From a virus: a stretch of DNA of 40,065 bases. Below the pieces are notes generated by a model, which worked only from the letters and a program-made list of their open reading frames with translations, was not told the origin of the DNA and made no database searches. The stretch covers positions 1 through 40,065 of IMG/VR virus record IMGVR_UViG_3300025645_000166. One strand, 5' to 3'. Every line of letters starts with the position of its first letter. Within the stretch, counting starts at the first letter, position 1. The translations under genes were made by a program, and so were the position numbers. Of this stretch, positions 21,299-28,532 are shown piece after piece.

Positions 21299-22040
21299 TT
21301 GTCATGCAAACCCGGAACACAACAATGATCGAGCAGATTGGCTTGGAAAACTCATCTTCGATTTGCGACCAGACGTTGTGGTCAACGGAGGCGATACGGC
21401 AGACATGTCCTCACTCTGTTCCTATGACAGAGGTAAACGTTCATTCCAGGGTCGCACTTACTCTGCTGACATCTCTTCACATAATGATTTCCAATCTAGA
21501 CTATGGAGTCCTTACCGAAGAGCAAAGAAAAAGCTTCCAAGACGTATTACACTCATTGGGAACCACGAGCAACGAATTGACAGAGCTATTGATCTCCAGC
21601 CAGAACTCGACGGAGTTGTATCGTATAAAGATCTTGACCTAGAGAGATACTATGACACAATCGTTCCTTACTCAGGTTCTACCCCAGGTGGCATCATTGT
21701 CGACGGTATTTACTACGCTCATTACTTGGTTAGTGGTATTTCTGGTAGACCCATCGGTGGAGAAAATAGCGCGGCTTCCATTCTTAGTAAGCGTTACACT
21801 AGCTGCTGTGTCGGCCATAGCCATTTGGTCGACTGGTCTGTAAAGACAAGAGCAGACGGTAAGAAGATCATGGGCCTTGTCGGCGGCTGCATGATTGATT
21901 ATAGTATGTCTTATGCTGGCGATAGTGCTCGTCTATGGTGGCAGGGAGTGACGCTCCTGCAGAACGTAGAGGATGGACAATATGACCCTAAGTTTATCTC
22001 TCTCAAATCAATCAAAAAAGAATACAGTAAGAAGAAGTAA
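21273..22040 (+). CDS. Metallophosphoesterase (calcineurin-like), 255 aa
   Basis: All blocks of the dimetal phosphoesterase fold are present: D9-x-H11 (ITDCHANP), GGD41 (VNGGDTAD), GNHE (96-99) and GHSH (181-184). Substrate could be a nucleotide, a DNA end or a phosphoprotein; phage members are often placed near recombination nucleases, as here. ATG 21273 overlaps the end of the resolvase gene and has AAGGAG 10 nt upstream. The C-terminal lysine-rich tail (SIKKEYSKKK) is likely flexible. Confidence 0.85.
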   Translation: MPSHLFITDCHANPEHNNDRADWLGKLIFDLRPDVVVNGGDTADMSSLCSYDRGKRSFQGRTYSADISSHNDFQSRLWSPYRRAKKKLPRRITLIGNHEQRIDRAIDLQPELDGVVSYKDLDLERYYDTIVPYSGSTPGGIIVDGIYYAHYLVSGISGRPIGGENSAASILSKRYTSCCVGHSHLVDWSVKTRADGKKIMGLVGGCMIDYSMSYAGDSARLWWQGVTLLQNVEDGQYDPKFISLKSIKKEYSKKK

Positions 22041-22044
22041 AACC

Positions 22045-22230
22045 GTGTTTGGTGAGCGAGATAAGTTCGAAGCCGAGATCGGAGAACTTCTAGATCTTTA
22101 TAATCTAGAGGATGCTCTCGAAGAGATGGACCTTTCCCCAGAGGAATGTTTGTCTATTCTACTCAATGGTGGTTACGCATGTCTCCCCCCATTCCTCAAA
22201 CGAGAAGTGGATGAAGATGGAATTTCCTAA
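22045..22230 (+). CDS. Small acidic hypothetical protein, 61 aa
   Basis: Start GTG 22045, just after the previous stop, gives MFGERDKFEAEIGELLDLYN..., an acidic helical protein with Leu/Glu repeats (DALEEMDLSPEECLSILLNGG). The frame is also open upstream to ATG 21973 within the previous gene. The end overlaps the ribonucleotide reductase start. No family recognised; the weak ribosome binding site lowers certainty on the start. Confidence 0.5.
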   Translation: MFGERDKFEAEIGELLDLYNLEDALEEMDLSPEECLSILLNGGYACLPPFLKREVDEDGIS

Positions 22231-23878
22231 GCCTTTTAATAGCAAGCTGTCCTACGACACGTATATGCGTAAGTATTCCCACACTGGTTGTGAGCAGTGG
22301 GAAGACTTGTGTCGGGTACTGGTTAATGAAGTTGTTGAAGATGTCTTGTCTCCAGAAGACAAATCACAACTGATTAAGTACATGTCTGACATGAAGTTTA
22401 TTCCTGGAGGAAGGTATCTTTACTATGCAGGACGTGCTAATCGGTTTTACAATAACTGCTACCTACTCCGAGCTGAAGAAGATACTCGAGAAGATTGGGC
22501 CACTCTGTCATGGAAGGCAGAGTCGTGTCTACTCACGGGAGGCGGAATTGGAGTGGACTACTCCATTTACCGTGACAGCAAGCAAACAATCAAGCGTACC
22601 GGAGGAAAAGCTTCTGGTCCAATCCCAAAGATGTTTATGGTCAATGAACTTGGCCGGAATGTCATGCAAGGAGGCAGTCGCCGTAGTGCGATCTATGCAT
22701 CGCTTAACTGGAAACATGGGGATATCGATTGGTTTCTTAAATGTAAAGACTGGCACTCGATGGAAGTCGCTGGTACTGATGGCAAGACTGTGGCCGATCT
22801 TAAGGAAGCAGACTTTAATTATCATGCACCATTGGACATGACAAACATATCGGTGAACTATGATACAGAGTGGTTACAGAATTACTATCGAACCGGTGAG
22901 GTTGGTGAAGTCTTCCTCACTAACGTGGAGCAGGCCCTTAAGACCGGTGAACCCGGCTTCTCGTTCAACTTCTTCGACAAAGAAAATGAGACACTCAGAA
23001 ATGCTTGCACGGAAGTCACGAGCAGTGATGACAGCGACGTATGTAATCTCGGCTCTCTTAATCTCAGCCGCATTCGCGACATTGATGAACTTGCTGCCGT
23101 CACAGAACTTAGTACAGTCTTCCTACTCTGCGGGACTCTCAAAGCTGACCTGCCCTACGACAAAGTAAAGAACATCAGAGAGAAGAACCGTAGACTTGGT
23201 CTTGGTCTTATGGGTGTTCATGAATGGTTGATTAAACGAGGATATAAGTATGAAGTTGTCCCAGAACTCCACAAATGGCTCTCAGTCTATAAAGGAGTAT
23301 CAGACGCTACTTCGAGAATTGCTTCTTGCAGACTTGGAATATCTACACCTGTCGCTAACCGCGCTATCGCGCCAACCGGGACAATCGGAATGGTCGCGGG
23401 AACGTCTACGGGTATTGAGCCGTTGTATGCGGTTGCTTACAAGAGACGATACCTTACGGGAGGCAATCGTTGGAAGTACCAGTACGGAATAGACGCGATT
23501 GCTAACATTCTCGTTAAGCAAGGTATTGATCCAGAGAGTATTGAGACTGCATCTGATCTTGCTGAAGATTATGAACGACGTATTAAATTCCAAGCGGATG
23601 TACAAGACTATGTTGACATGTCTATCAGCAGCACTATCAACCTACCTTCTGTGGATAATCAATCATTCACAGCAACATCCTTCGCCGATTGCCTTGCAAA
23701 GTATGCTAGTCGTCTTCGGGGCTTTACTTGCTATCCCGATGGCGCTCGCGGTGGACAGCCTCTTTCTAGGGTGGACTATAAAGATGTTGTCGACAAACTA
23801 GGTGAAGAGTTCGACGAACACGTAGAAGAGAATGATATTTGTCTTATTGGAGGTAAAGGTGGACACTGTGGAATGTAA
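22217..23878 (+). CDS. nrdJ: Class II (adenosylcobalamin-dependent) ribonucleotide reductase, 553 aa
   Basis: It reduces ribonucleotides to deoxyribonucleotides for phage DNA synthesis. The active-site pattern is visible: an N-terminal Cys81 in NNCYLL; N262-A-C264-T-E266, the catalytic N-x-C-x-E with the thiyl radical Cys; Cys276 in CNLGSLNLSR; and PTGTIGMVAGTSTGIEP near residue 390. The C-terminus ends GGKGGHCGM with a cysteine suited to re-reduction. No separate radical-generating small subunit is nearby, supporting class II. It is shorter than cellular enzymes (usually over 700 aa), as in other phage NrdJ. ATG 22217 or 22211 are both possible starts. The host must supply or import B12. Confidence 0.82.
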   Translation: MEFPKPFNSKLSYDTYMRKYSHTGCEQWEDLCRVLVNEVVEDVLSPEDKSQLIKYMSDMKFIPGGRYLYYAGRANRFYNNCYLLRAEEDTREDWATLSWKAESCLLTGGGIGVDYSIYRDSKQTIKRTGGKASGPIPKMFMVNELGRNVMQGGSRRSAIYASLNWKHGDIDWFLKCKDWHSMEVAGTDGKTVADLKEADFNYHAPLDMTNISVNYDTEWLQNYYRTGEVGEVFLTNVEQALKTGEPGFSFNFFDKENETLRNACTEVTSSDDSDVCNLGSLNLSRIRDIDELAAVTELSTVFLLCGTLKADLPYDKVKNIREKNRRLGLGLMGVHEWLIKRGYKYEVVPELHKWLSVYKGVSDATSRIASCRLGISTPVANRAIAPTGTIGMVAGTSTGIEPLYAVAYKRRYLTGGNRWKYQYGIDAIANILVKQGIDPESIETASDLAEDYERRIKFQADVQDYVDMSISSTINLPSVDNQSFTATSFADCLAKYASRLRGFTCYPDGARGGQPLSRVDYKDVVDKLGEEFDEHVEENDICLIGGKGGHCGM

Positions 23879-24197
23879 CTTGGAAGAATACCAGAACTTT
23901 GTTGCTAATGTACCTCAGCCTACTGGTAATGAGTTTAAGTTCAAGGACCAGCTCTTCTTGAAAGGATACTGGGCAGCTTCACAGATGAACTGCGAAGCAA
24001 GTGAAGTTCTCGAACTGTACGAGAAGTCTCTACGTAAAGATATCGAACTAGATCCGAAGAAAGTTCTTGATGAATGCGGTGATGTCCTCTGGGGCATCAC
24101 TTGTATTCTCAATACTCTGGGTCTCACTCTCGATGAAGCTATCGCACATAACACAAGCAAACTGAGTGAACGACATGGCATTGCCAAACAAGATTAA
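23859..24197 (+). CDS. MazG-like nucleotide pyrophosphohydrolase, 112 aa
   Basis: GTG 23859 has GGAGG 5 nt upstream and overlaps the reductase stop. The MazG metal-binding pattern is seen: CEASEVLELYEK (45-56) and DECGDVLWG (71-79), followed by LDEAIAHNTSKLSERH. The family hydrolyses (d)NTPs to monophosphates, and in phages is thought to adjust nucleotide or ppGpp pools. Coupling to the ribonucleotide reductase fits a dNTP role. Confidence 0.8.
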   Translation: MDTVECNLEEYQNFVANVPQPTGNEFKFKDQLFLKGYWAASQMNCEASEVLELYEKSLRKDIELDPKKVLDECGDVLWGITCILNTLGLTLDEAIAHNTSKLSERHGIAKQD

Positions 24198-24492
24198 AAT
24201 AGGACCTTTCACTTTCAAGGTTAATCATATTGATGGTCTCAGAAATGTAGATGATGCACGACTTCATGGACGACATGATAGTGTCTTCAAAGTCATCGAT
24301 ATTGAGAAAAAGCAATGTGAACAAATGAAAAAGGAGACTCTCATTCACGAGTGTCTTCATGCAATGATTGACGTAGCTGGTCTTGACTTTAAAGGACTTG
24401 AGGAAGCTTACGTTACTGCCATGTCTCCTATCATCTTTGGTTGGATTAAGGACAACCCTAAGACAATTACATGGATATTAAATGAAAGATAA
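24175..24492 (+). CDS. HExxH zinc metallopeptidase-like protein, 105 aa
   Basis: The motif H58-E-C-L-H62 in ETLIHECLHAMID matches zinc peptidases (SprT/ImmA-like small phage forms). A downstream acidic residue in GLEEAYVTAM could be the third ligand. The N-terminal half is a short beta domain (IKIGPFTFKVNHID). ATG 24175 overlaps the MazG gene by 23 nt. Substrate unknown; phage forms are commonly found in nucleotide-metabolism operons. Confidence 0.6.
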   Translation: MALPNKIKIGPFTFKVNHIDGLRNVDDARLHGRHDSVFKVIDIEKKQCEQMKKETLIHECLHAMIDVAGLDFKGLEEAYVTAMSPIIFGWIKDNPKTITWILNER

Positions 24493-24940
24493 CATTCTAT
24501 TTCTAGACCTAGACGGAGTTCTACTCCCGTTTGGATCATACGATGATCTTGATACAAGAGCCATGCTTCAGAAACCTTTAGAGTTTAAAGACGCTCTCGT
24601 AGAACGTACTCCTAAAGAGAATATCGATGCTCTCCACAAGCTTGGAGAAGATCATACATTTGTGTTGATTTCTACTTGGCGATACTTGGTTCCGGATGAG
24701 ATGATTAAAGAGTACATGAGTGCTCTTGACCTATGGAAGTACTTTCATAAGGAACGCCCTATCGCTAATTTCTCTATTCAGTATGCTGATAAGCCTGTAG
24801 ATATTAATCGATGGCTCGCAGAATACGAGCACGGTGGGACTGGTATCCTTGTTATCGATGATCGGGATATGACTCATCACTTTAAGCACTCAACAATTAA
24901 GCAGATCGCTCCTGATCCGAAGGTAGGCTATCTTGGTTAG
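24482..24940 (+). CDS. HAD-family hydrolase, 152 aa
   Basis: The HAD signature is complete: FLDLDGVLL with D9 and D11, STW (64-66) for motif II and DDRD (126-129) for motif IV. There is no large cap insertion, so a macromolecular or small phosphate such as a nucleotide 5'-phosphate or a DNA end is likely. The gene overlaps both neighbours by 8-11 nt in the nucleotide-metabolism operon. Confidence 0.75.
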   Translation: MKDNILFLDLDGVLLPFGSYDDLDTRAMLQKPLEFKDALVERTPKENIDALHKLGEDHTFVLISTWRYLVPDEMIKEYMSALDLWKYFHKERPIANFSIQYADKPVDINRWLAEYEHGGTGILVIDDRDMTHHFKHSTIKQIAPDPKVGYLG

Positions 24941-25481
24941 TCCTAATCCTAAAGACCTAGTCGGCATAAAAAAGCCGCCAGTACACTTGGTACCAGCGGC
25001 TGGTATTATCGAGATGGCTATGGCCATGAAGAACGGAGCGTTAAAGTATGGACCTTACAACTGGCGTAGTCACCCTGTTAACCTCACTGTTTATATCGGG
25101 GCTGCTCAGCGACATCTACTCCAACTCTTGGACGGGGAGGACGAAGCTAGTGATTCTGGGTGTCACCACGCTGCTCACGTGGCCGCTTGTATGGCTATCA
25201 TACTTGATGCTCTTGCAACCGGTAACCTTATCGATGACCGGCCAGTAAAGGGAGCAGCTAGTAAACTTATCGATAGCCTAACTACGAAAGGCGATGGGCT
25301 TACCCATCCGGCTAAGGGGGACATCAGCGACCCTGTTGTTCCAGTTCCCGGAACGTACGATCCATCCCTGATTATTCCTGCCCACGATGTACCCGACGTG
25401 GTGGGGCCACACCACAACCGCACCTATCTGAGCGTTGGACGGGGAACCCCATCTAGCCCAATTACGGGCGACGTTGAATGA
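24933..25481 (+). CDS. dATP/dGTP diphosphohydrolase-like protein (MazZ/DUF5664-type), 182 aa
   Basis: Residues 13-100 match the phage family named dATP/dGTP diphosphohydrolase: KKPPVHLVPAAG (13-24), KYGPYNWR (38-45), QRH (59-61), GEDEASDSGCHHAAH (68-82) with the metal ligands. It is an all-helical MazG relative. TTG 24933 is the likely start (AAGG upstream, overlap with the HAD gene). The C-terminal 80 residues are Pro/Asp-rich and lie over the converging CHAP-like gene (25278-25751), so that tail may be there only because the frame is open. It is the last early gene. A terminator for the opposite strand lies within its first codons. Confidence 0.7.
   Translation: MVSPNPKDLVGIKKPPVHLVPAAGIIEMAMAMKNGALKYGPYNWRSHPVNLTVYIGAAQRHLLQLLDGEDEASDSGCHHAAHVAACMAIILDALATGNLIDDRPVKGAASKLIDSLTTKGDGLTHPAKGDISDPVVPVPGTYDPSLIIPAHDVPDVVGPHHNRTYLSVGRGTPSSPITGDVE
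24968..25000 (-). terminator. Rho-independent terminator of the late (leftward) transcript
   Basis: On the minus strand GCCGC and GCGGC pair, then after a symmetrical 2-nt internal loop GTAC pairs with GTAC around a 5-nt loop, directly followed by TTTTTT (24973-24968). It is a good intrinsic terminator, 278 nt beyond the stop codon of the last late gene (25278). It lies inside the coding sequence for the KKPPVHLVPAA motif of the opposing early gene. Confidence 0.7.
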
Positions 25482-25751
25482 TGGATCGCCACCTTTGATC
25501 TGACGAATATACCATCCACACCACGCCTTAGGACGGCCGTCATAGAATTTACGGCTGACAACCATGGTTCCTGATGTGTGGTGAGATCGATGACGCCTCT
25601 GAGTATGCCGACTTGCCGCGGTATGCTTGGGGGCGTTGTTGTATCCACTATCAGATACGTTGTATGTAAAGCTATCTGCTATTCCATAGGCGTGGGATGT
25701 AGTGGGAGCTGCTATTAAGACCATAAGACTTATTAGAATTGCTCTTAACAT
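25278..25751 (-). CDS. Secreted CHAP-like cysteine peptidase or amidase, 157 aa
   Basis: The N-terminus is a signal peptide (MLRAILISLMVLIAAPTTSHA, cut before YG). After a His/Arg-rich linker (about 40-60) comes a domain with Cys78 in KAWCGWYIR and His in VVVWPHHVGYIVG (117-118), the Cys/His pair of CHAP/NlpC-type peptidoglycan hydrolases. This layout is, from memory, common in Rhizobiales genomes, a hint at the host group. It is the last gene of the leftward operon, with AAGGAAA upstream of its ATG, and overlaps the 3' end of the converging early gene by 204 nt. Role: wall degradation at lysis, or an acquired host-like protein. Confidence 0.65.
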   Translation of the reverse strand: MLRAILISLMVLIAAPTTSHAYGIADSFTYNVSDSGYNNAPKHTAASRHTQRRHRSHHTSGTMVVSRKFYDGRPKAWCGWYIRQIKGGDPSFNVARNWARWGSPSNAQIGAVVVWPHHVGYIVGRNNQGWIVRSGNWNNRVADVPLSRMGKPIAFRS

Positions 25752-25760
25752 CTTGTTTCC

Positions 25761-28532
25761 TTATTCTGTTTTACCACCATCTATCACTTCAAGTCCTTTA
25801 TTCTTAGCGAGCTTTTTATCTCGCTCCAGGCTTTGAAGTGTTTTGAGATTGCTGTCTCTCATTACCTGTTCTGCAGGAGTAAGAGGAGTACGACGCCCTA
25901 GTTCAATGCTTACTTCTTTAATTTTATCGAAGATAGCTGAGATCTGATCATTGCTCAAGTTCTTACTAGCAAGACCCATTCTCAATTGATTTTCAACATT
26001 AGATAAGCCTTCATCGCTAAGCTTAGATACATCAATACTTTTCAGTTCTTGGATAGCTGAAGCTTCTCTAGCAGTCTGTGCTTCAAGACCTTTAGCTGCT
26101 CCACGAGCTTCTCGTGTAACGTTGTCTATAACCTTAGCACCACCTTCTACAGCCTTCTCTCCTAACTTAGCTGCCTTACCGCCAGGGAAGGGAAGGATAG
26201 TTGCAGCAGCTAATGCAGCTCCGGCAGCATCTCCTCGCTGGACAGCCTCCATGAAGGAAGGAATGCCAGTCAGCATGTCAATAGCATCTCTGCCCTGCAG
26301 CTGCTGTTCATCCGTAGGAGTTCCAGCATTAGGAGCGCCTCTGGGGTTAGGACCACCAAAGGTAGGAGAAGGCTCAGGACCTTTCTGGAGACTCTTCATC
26401 TCTTGCTTGAGCATAGCTCTTACTTCAGGATCTTCAGTCTTGTTGAAGGCGTCAGTAAGATCTTTAAGCTGAGCACGTCTGCTTGCTTCATCCTCACCGC
26501 TTACTTGACGGTCATTAGGATTGCCTTCAGGGCTTTGTCCCTGACCACCTGTGTCAGGACCACCAAGCTTACTTGCTCCGCTTTGCAGCTTAACTGCAGC
26601 AGCTGTATCAAAGAATGCTCCACCCATCTGTTGCCAGGGATTATCTGATTGTCTCCAGCCACCCGGAGGTCCAGTCATACCGGACTCTTCGAACTGTCTC
26701 TGAAGATACTCATCAACATTCTGTCCATTTGCTTCAAGCACTGGAGCAATAACCTTGAGACCTTGGTTGATCTGATCGATCTCAGGATGAGAAGGAACAG
26801 CAACTGGATTGCCTCTAGGATTAAACTTGTCTAGTGTAGGATCAAACTGGAACTGATGTGTATTAGCATTGTAAGACACACGATAGGAATTAGGATCAAT
26901 TGAGTTCTGCTGCATAGACATAGCAGACTGACGGAACGTAGGACCAAACATACGCTTGGCAGAAGTTACGTAAGCATTCCAGCTATTGATGTCTCCAGAG
27001 TCTCTAATACGTTCCATACTCTTGGTACGCTGAGGAGAGTACAGAGAAGCATAGGCCTGAGCCTTCTGGCTGTCAGGCAAGCGAGCAATGAACTGATAGT
27101 TATCTGCTCCGTACAGGAAACGTACAGACTTCTGGACCTCATCAGGACTTGACTGTGCATTGTCAATCATAGCACCTGATGTCCCAGTCAAGCTGTCGAA
27201 AGCTTTCTGATCCTTGACACCACGATCTTTAAGGTTCTGATAAGAGTCTGAGAGACTGAGACCATTAGGTGTACCATAGACCTGATATAGTTCGTCTCTA
27301 GCAAAGATACGATCAGCAGCCTTAGTAATCCGTGGCAGCCAGCTTTGCATAGCTGCAGCACCAGCAAGGTTACCGAGAACTCGGTTAGCTGCACCAGCTG
27401 CACGAACACCAGGGACATCCATAAACTTGATGTCATCATTGGTCTTCATTGCATTAAGACGATCAGTAATATCTTTCAGGTATTCTTGGTTACCACTGAC
27501 CACTGCTTGGCGGTAGTTGTCCAGAAGCATCTGTGCTGGCTGAAGGATCTGATCAGACTTCTCTTTAGTAAGATTGCCTGCAGTATAGTTCTTGACAACC
27601 CAAGCTCTGGCTGTGGCCATAACCTGATCTGCCCACTGGTTAGTCTTAGCGACAAGCAAAGCTTTCTTCTCGCCAGTCATGGTGGACATCTGGCTGATAG
27701 CACTATCAATCTCAGCTTTAGTCTTGCCAAGGTTAGTGTGGATGTTGTTGAAGTTCTGTATAACAACACCAGTCAAGCCGTTTTGAGCAGCACGAATATG
27801 ATCATCATCAGCAAGAGTTTGCTTGGTCTTGTCATCATCAGAAGCTGCTTGAAAGCGCTTATGCTGATCGAGATACTTCTGAGACACTGCAGTATTGTTG
27901 ATCAGTTCCGTGAGAGACATGTTCTCCCAACCAGGAACTGAGACACCATCCTTAGCCAAATCAGTAGCAAGACTAATCTTCTTCTTGTTCTCTTCAAGAG
28001 CAGAGTCTTTATTCTTCTCTACTGCTGCAAAGATATCTCTGCGTACCTGGTTCTGAGGATCAACACCAGTTACGTCCTGTACCTTCTTGTCAATGTAGTC
28101 TCTAAGATACGGAGATCCGTACTGTGCACGAAGATCTGAAGCCATGCTAGCAACCTTAATATCAAAGGTTGTCTTGCTGATTGCTCCAGTCTGATATGCC
28201 TGGTTAACTCTCTGAAGGTTCTTAGCGCTGTCTTCAAGAGAGCTAGGGATAGCCGGGACCTTAGCATCATTCAAAGCGATCATATCTGTAGCGCCAAACT
28301 CTCTATTGAGTTTGTCGTTCTGATCGTAGATGCTGTTATCAATGGCCAACTTCGTTAACCGATCACCACCTTGAGCCAACGGAGGAATTACGTTGGTAAG
28401 GTTGTTCATGATTATATCAGCAGTAGAAGAATCTGCAGCAGCATTGTACTGAGCAGACCTAGGTTGTTCAGACCTATTGCTGATGAAGTTAGGGTCCTTG
28501 GTCTGCTGGACGCTTGGATTAAAGTCAGCCAT
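25761..28532 (-). CDS. Internal virion (ejection) protein, T7 gp15-like position, 923 aa
   Basis: Large, soluble, Gln/Asn/Ala-rich protein with many predicted helices and a low-complexity Gly/Pro/Gln region about residues 640-750 (PGGWRQSDNPW; GPEPSPTFGGPNPRGAPN). Size and position after the nozzle and gp14/gp16-like genes match the ejection proteins that form the channel through the envelope in T7-like phages. No catalytic domain recognised. A hydrophobic Ala-rich stretch is near residue 785. The ATG shares bases with the upstream stop (TAATG). Confidence 0.6.
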   Translation of the reverse strand: MADFNPSVQQTKDPNFISNRSEQPRSAQYNAAADSSTADIIMNNLTNVIPPLAQGGDRLTKLAIDNSIYDQNDKLNREFGATDMIALNDAKVPAIPSSLEDSAKNLQRVNQAYQTGAISKTTFDIKVASMASDLRAQYGSPYLRDYIDKKVQDVTGVDPQNQVRRDIFAAVEKNKDSALEENKKKISLATDLAKDGVSVPGWENMSLTELINNTAVSQKYLDQHKRFQAASDDDKTKQTLADDDHIRAAQNGLTGVVIQNFNNIHTNLGKTKAEIDSAISQMSTMTGEKKALLVAKTNQWADQVMATARAWVVKNYTAGNLTKEKSDQILQPAQMLLDNYRQAVVSGNQEYLKDITDRLNAMKTNDDIKFMDVPGVRAAGAANRVLGNLAGAAAMQSWLPRITKAADRIFARDELYQVYGTPNGLSLSDSYQNLKDRGVKDQKAFDSLTGTSGAMIDNAQSSPDEVQKSVRFLYGADNYQFIARLPDSQKAQAYASLYSPQRTKSMERIRDSGDINSWNAYVTSAKRMFGPTFRQSAMSMQQNSIDPNSYRVSYNANTHQFQFDPTLDKFNPRGNPVAVPSHPEIDQINQGLKVIAPVLEANGQNVDEYLQRQFEESGMTGPPGGWRQSDNPWQQMGGAFFDTAAAVKLQSGASKLGGPDTGGQGQSPEGNPNDRQVSGEDEASRRAQLKDLTDAFNKTEDPEVRAMLKQEMKSLQKGPEPSPTFGGPNPRGAPNAGTPTDEQQLQGRDAIDMLTGIPSFMEAVQRGDAAGAALAAATILPFPGGKAAKLGEKAVEGGAKVIDNVTREARGAAKGLEAQTAREASAIQELKSIDVSKLSDEGLSNVENQLRMGLASKNLSNDQISAIFDKIKEVSIELGRRTPLTPAEQVMRDSNLKTLQSLERDKKLAKNKGLEVIDGGKTE

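Noticed and set aside
24933-25481. Evidence for 2-aminoadenine (Z) DNA from the MazZ-like protein
   Set aside because: No PurZ or DatZ homologue is seen in the window, and this diphosphohydrolase family is common in phages with ordinary DNA.
27345-27941. 198-aa open frame on the plus strand opposite the 923-aa ejection protein
   Set aside because: No ribosome binding site and no recognisable motif; it mirrors the codon pattern of the minus-strand gene. Other plus-strand frames over 25.8-39 kb were set aside for the same reason.
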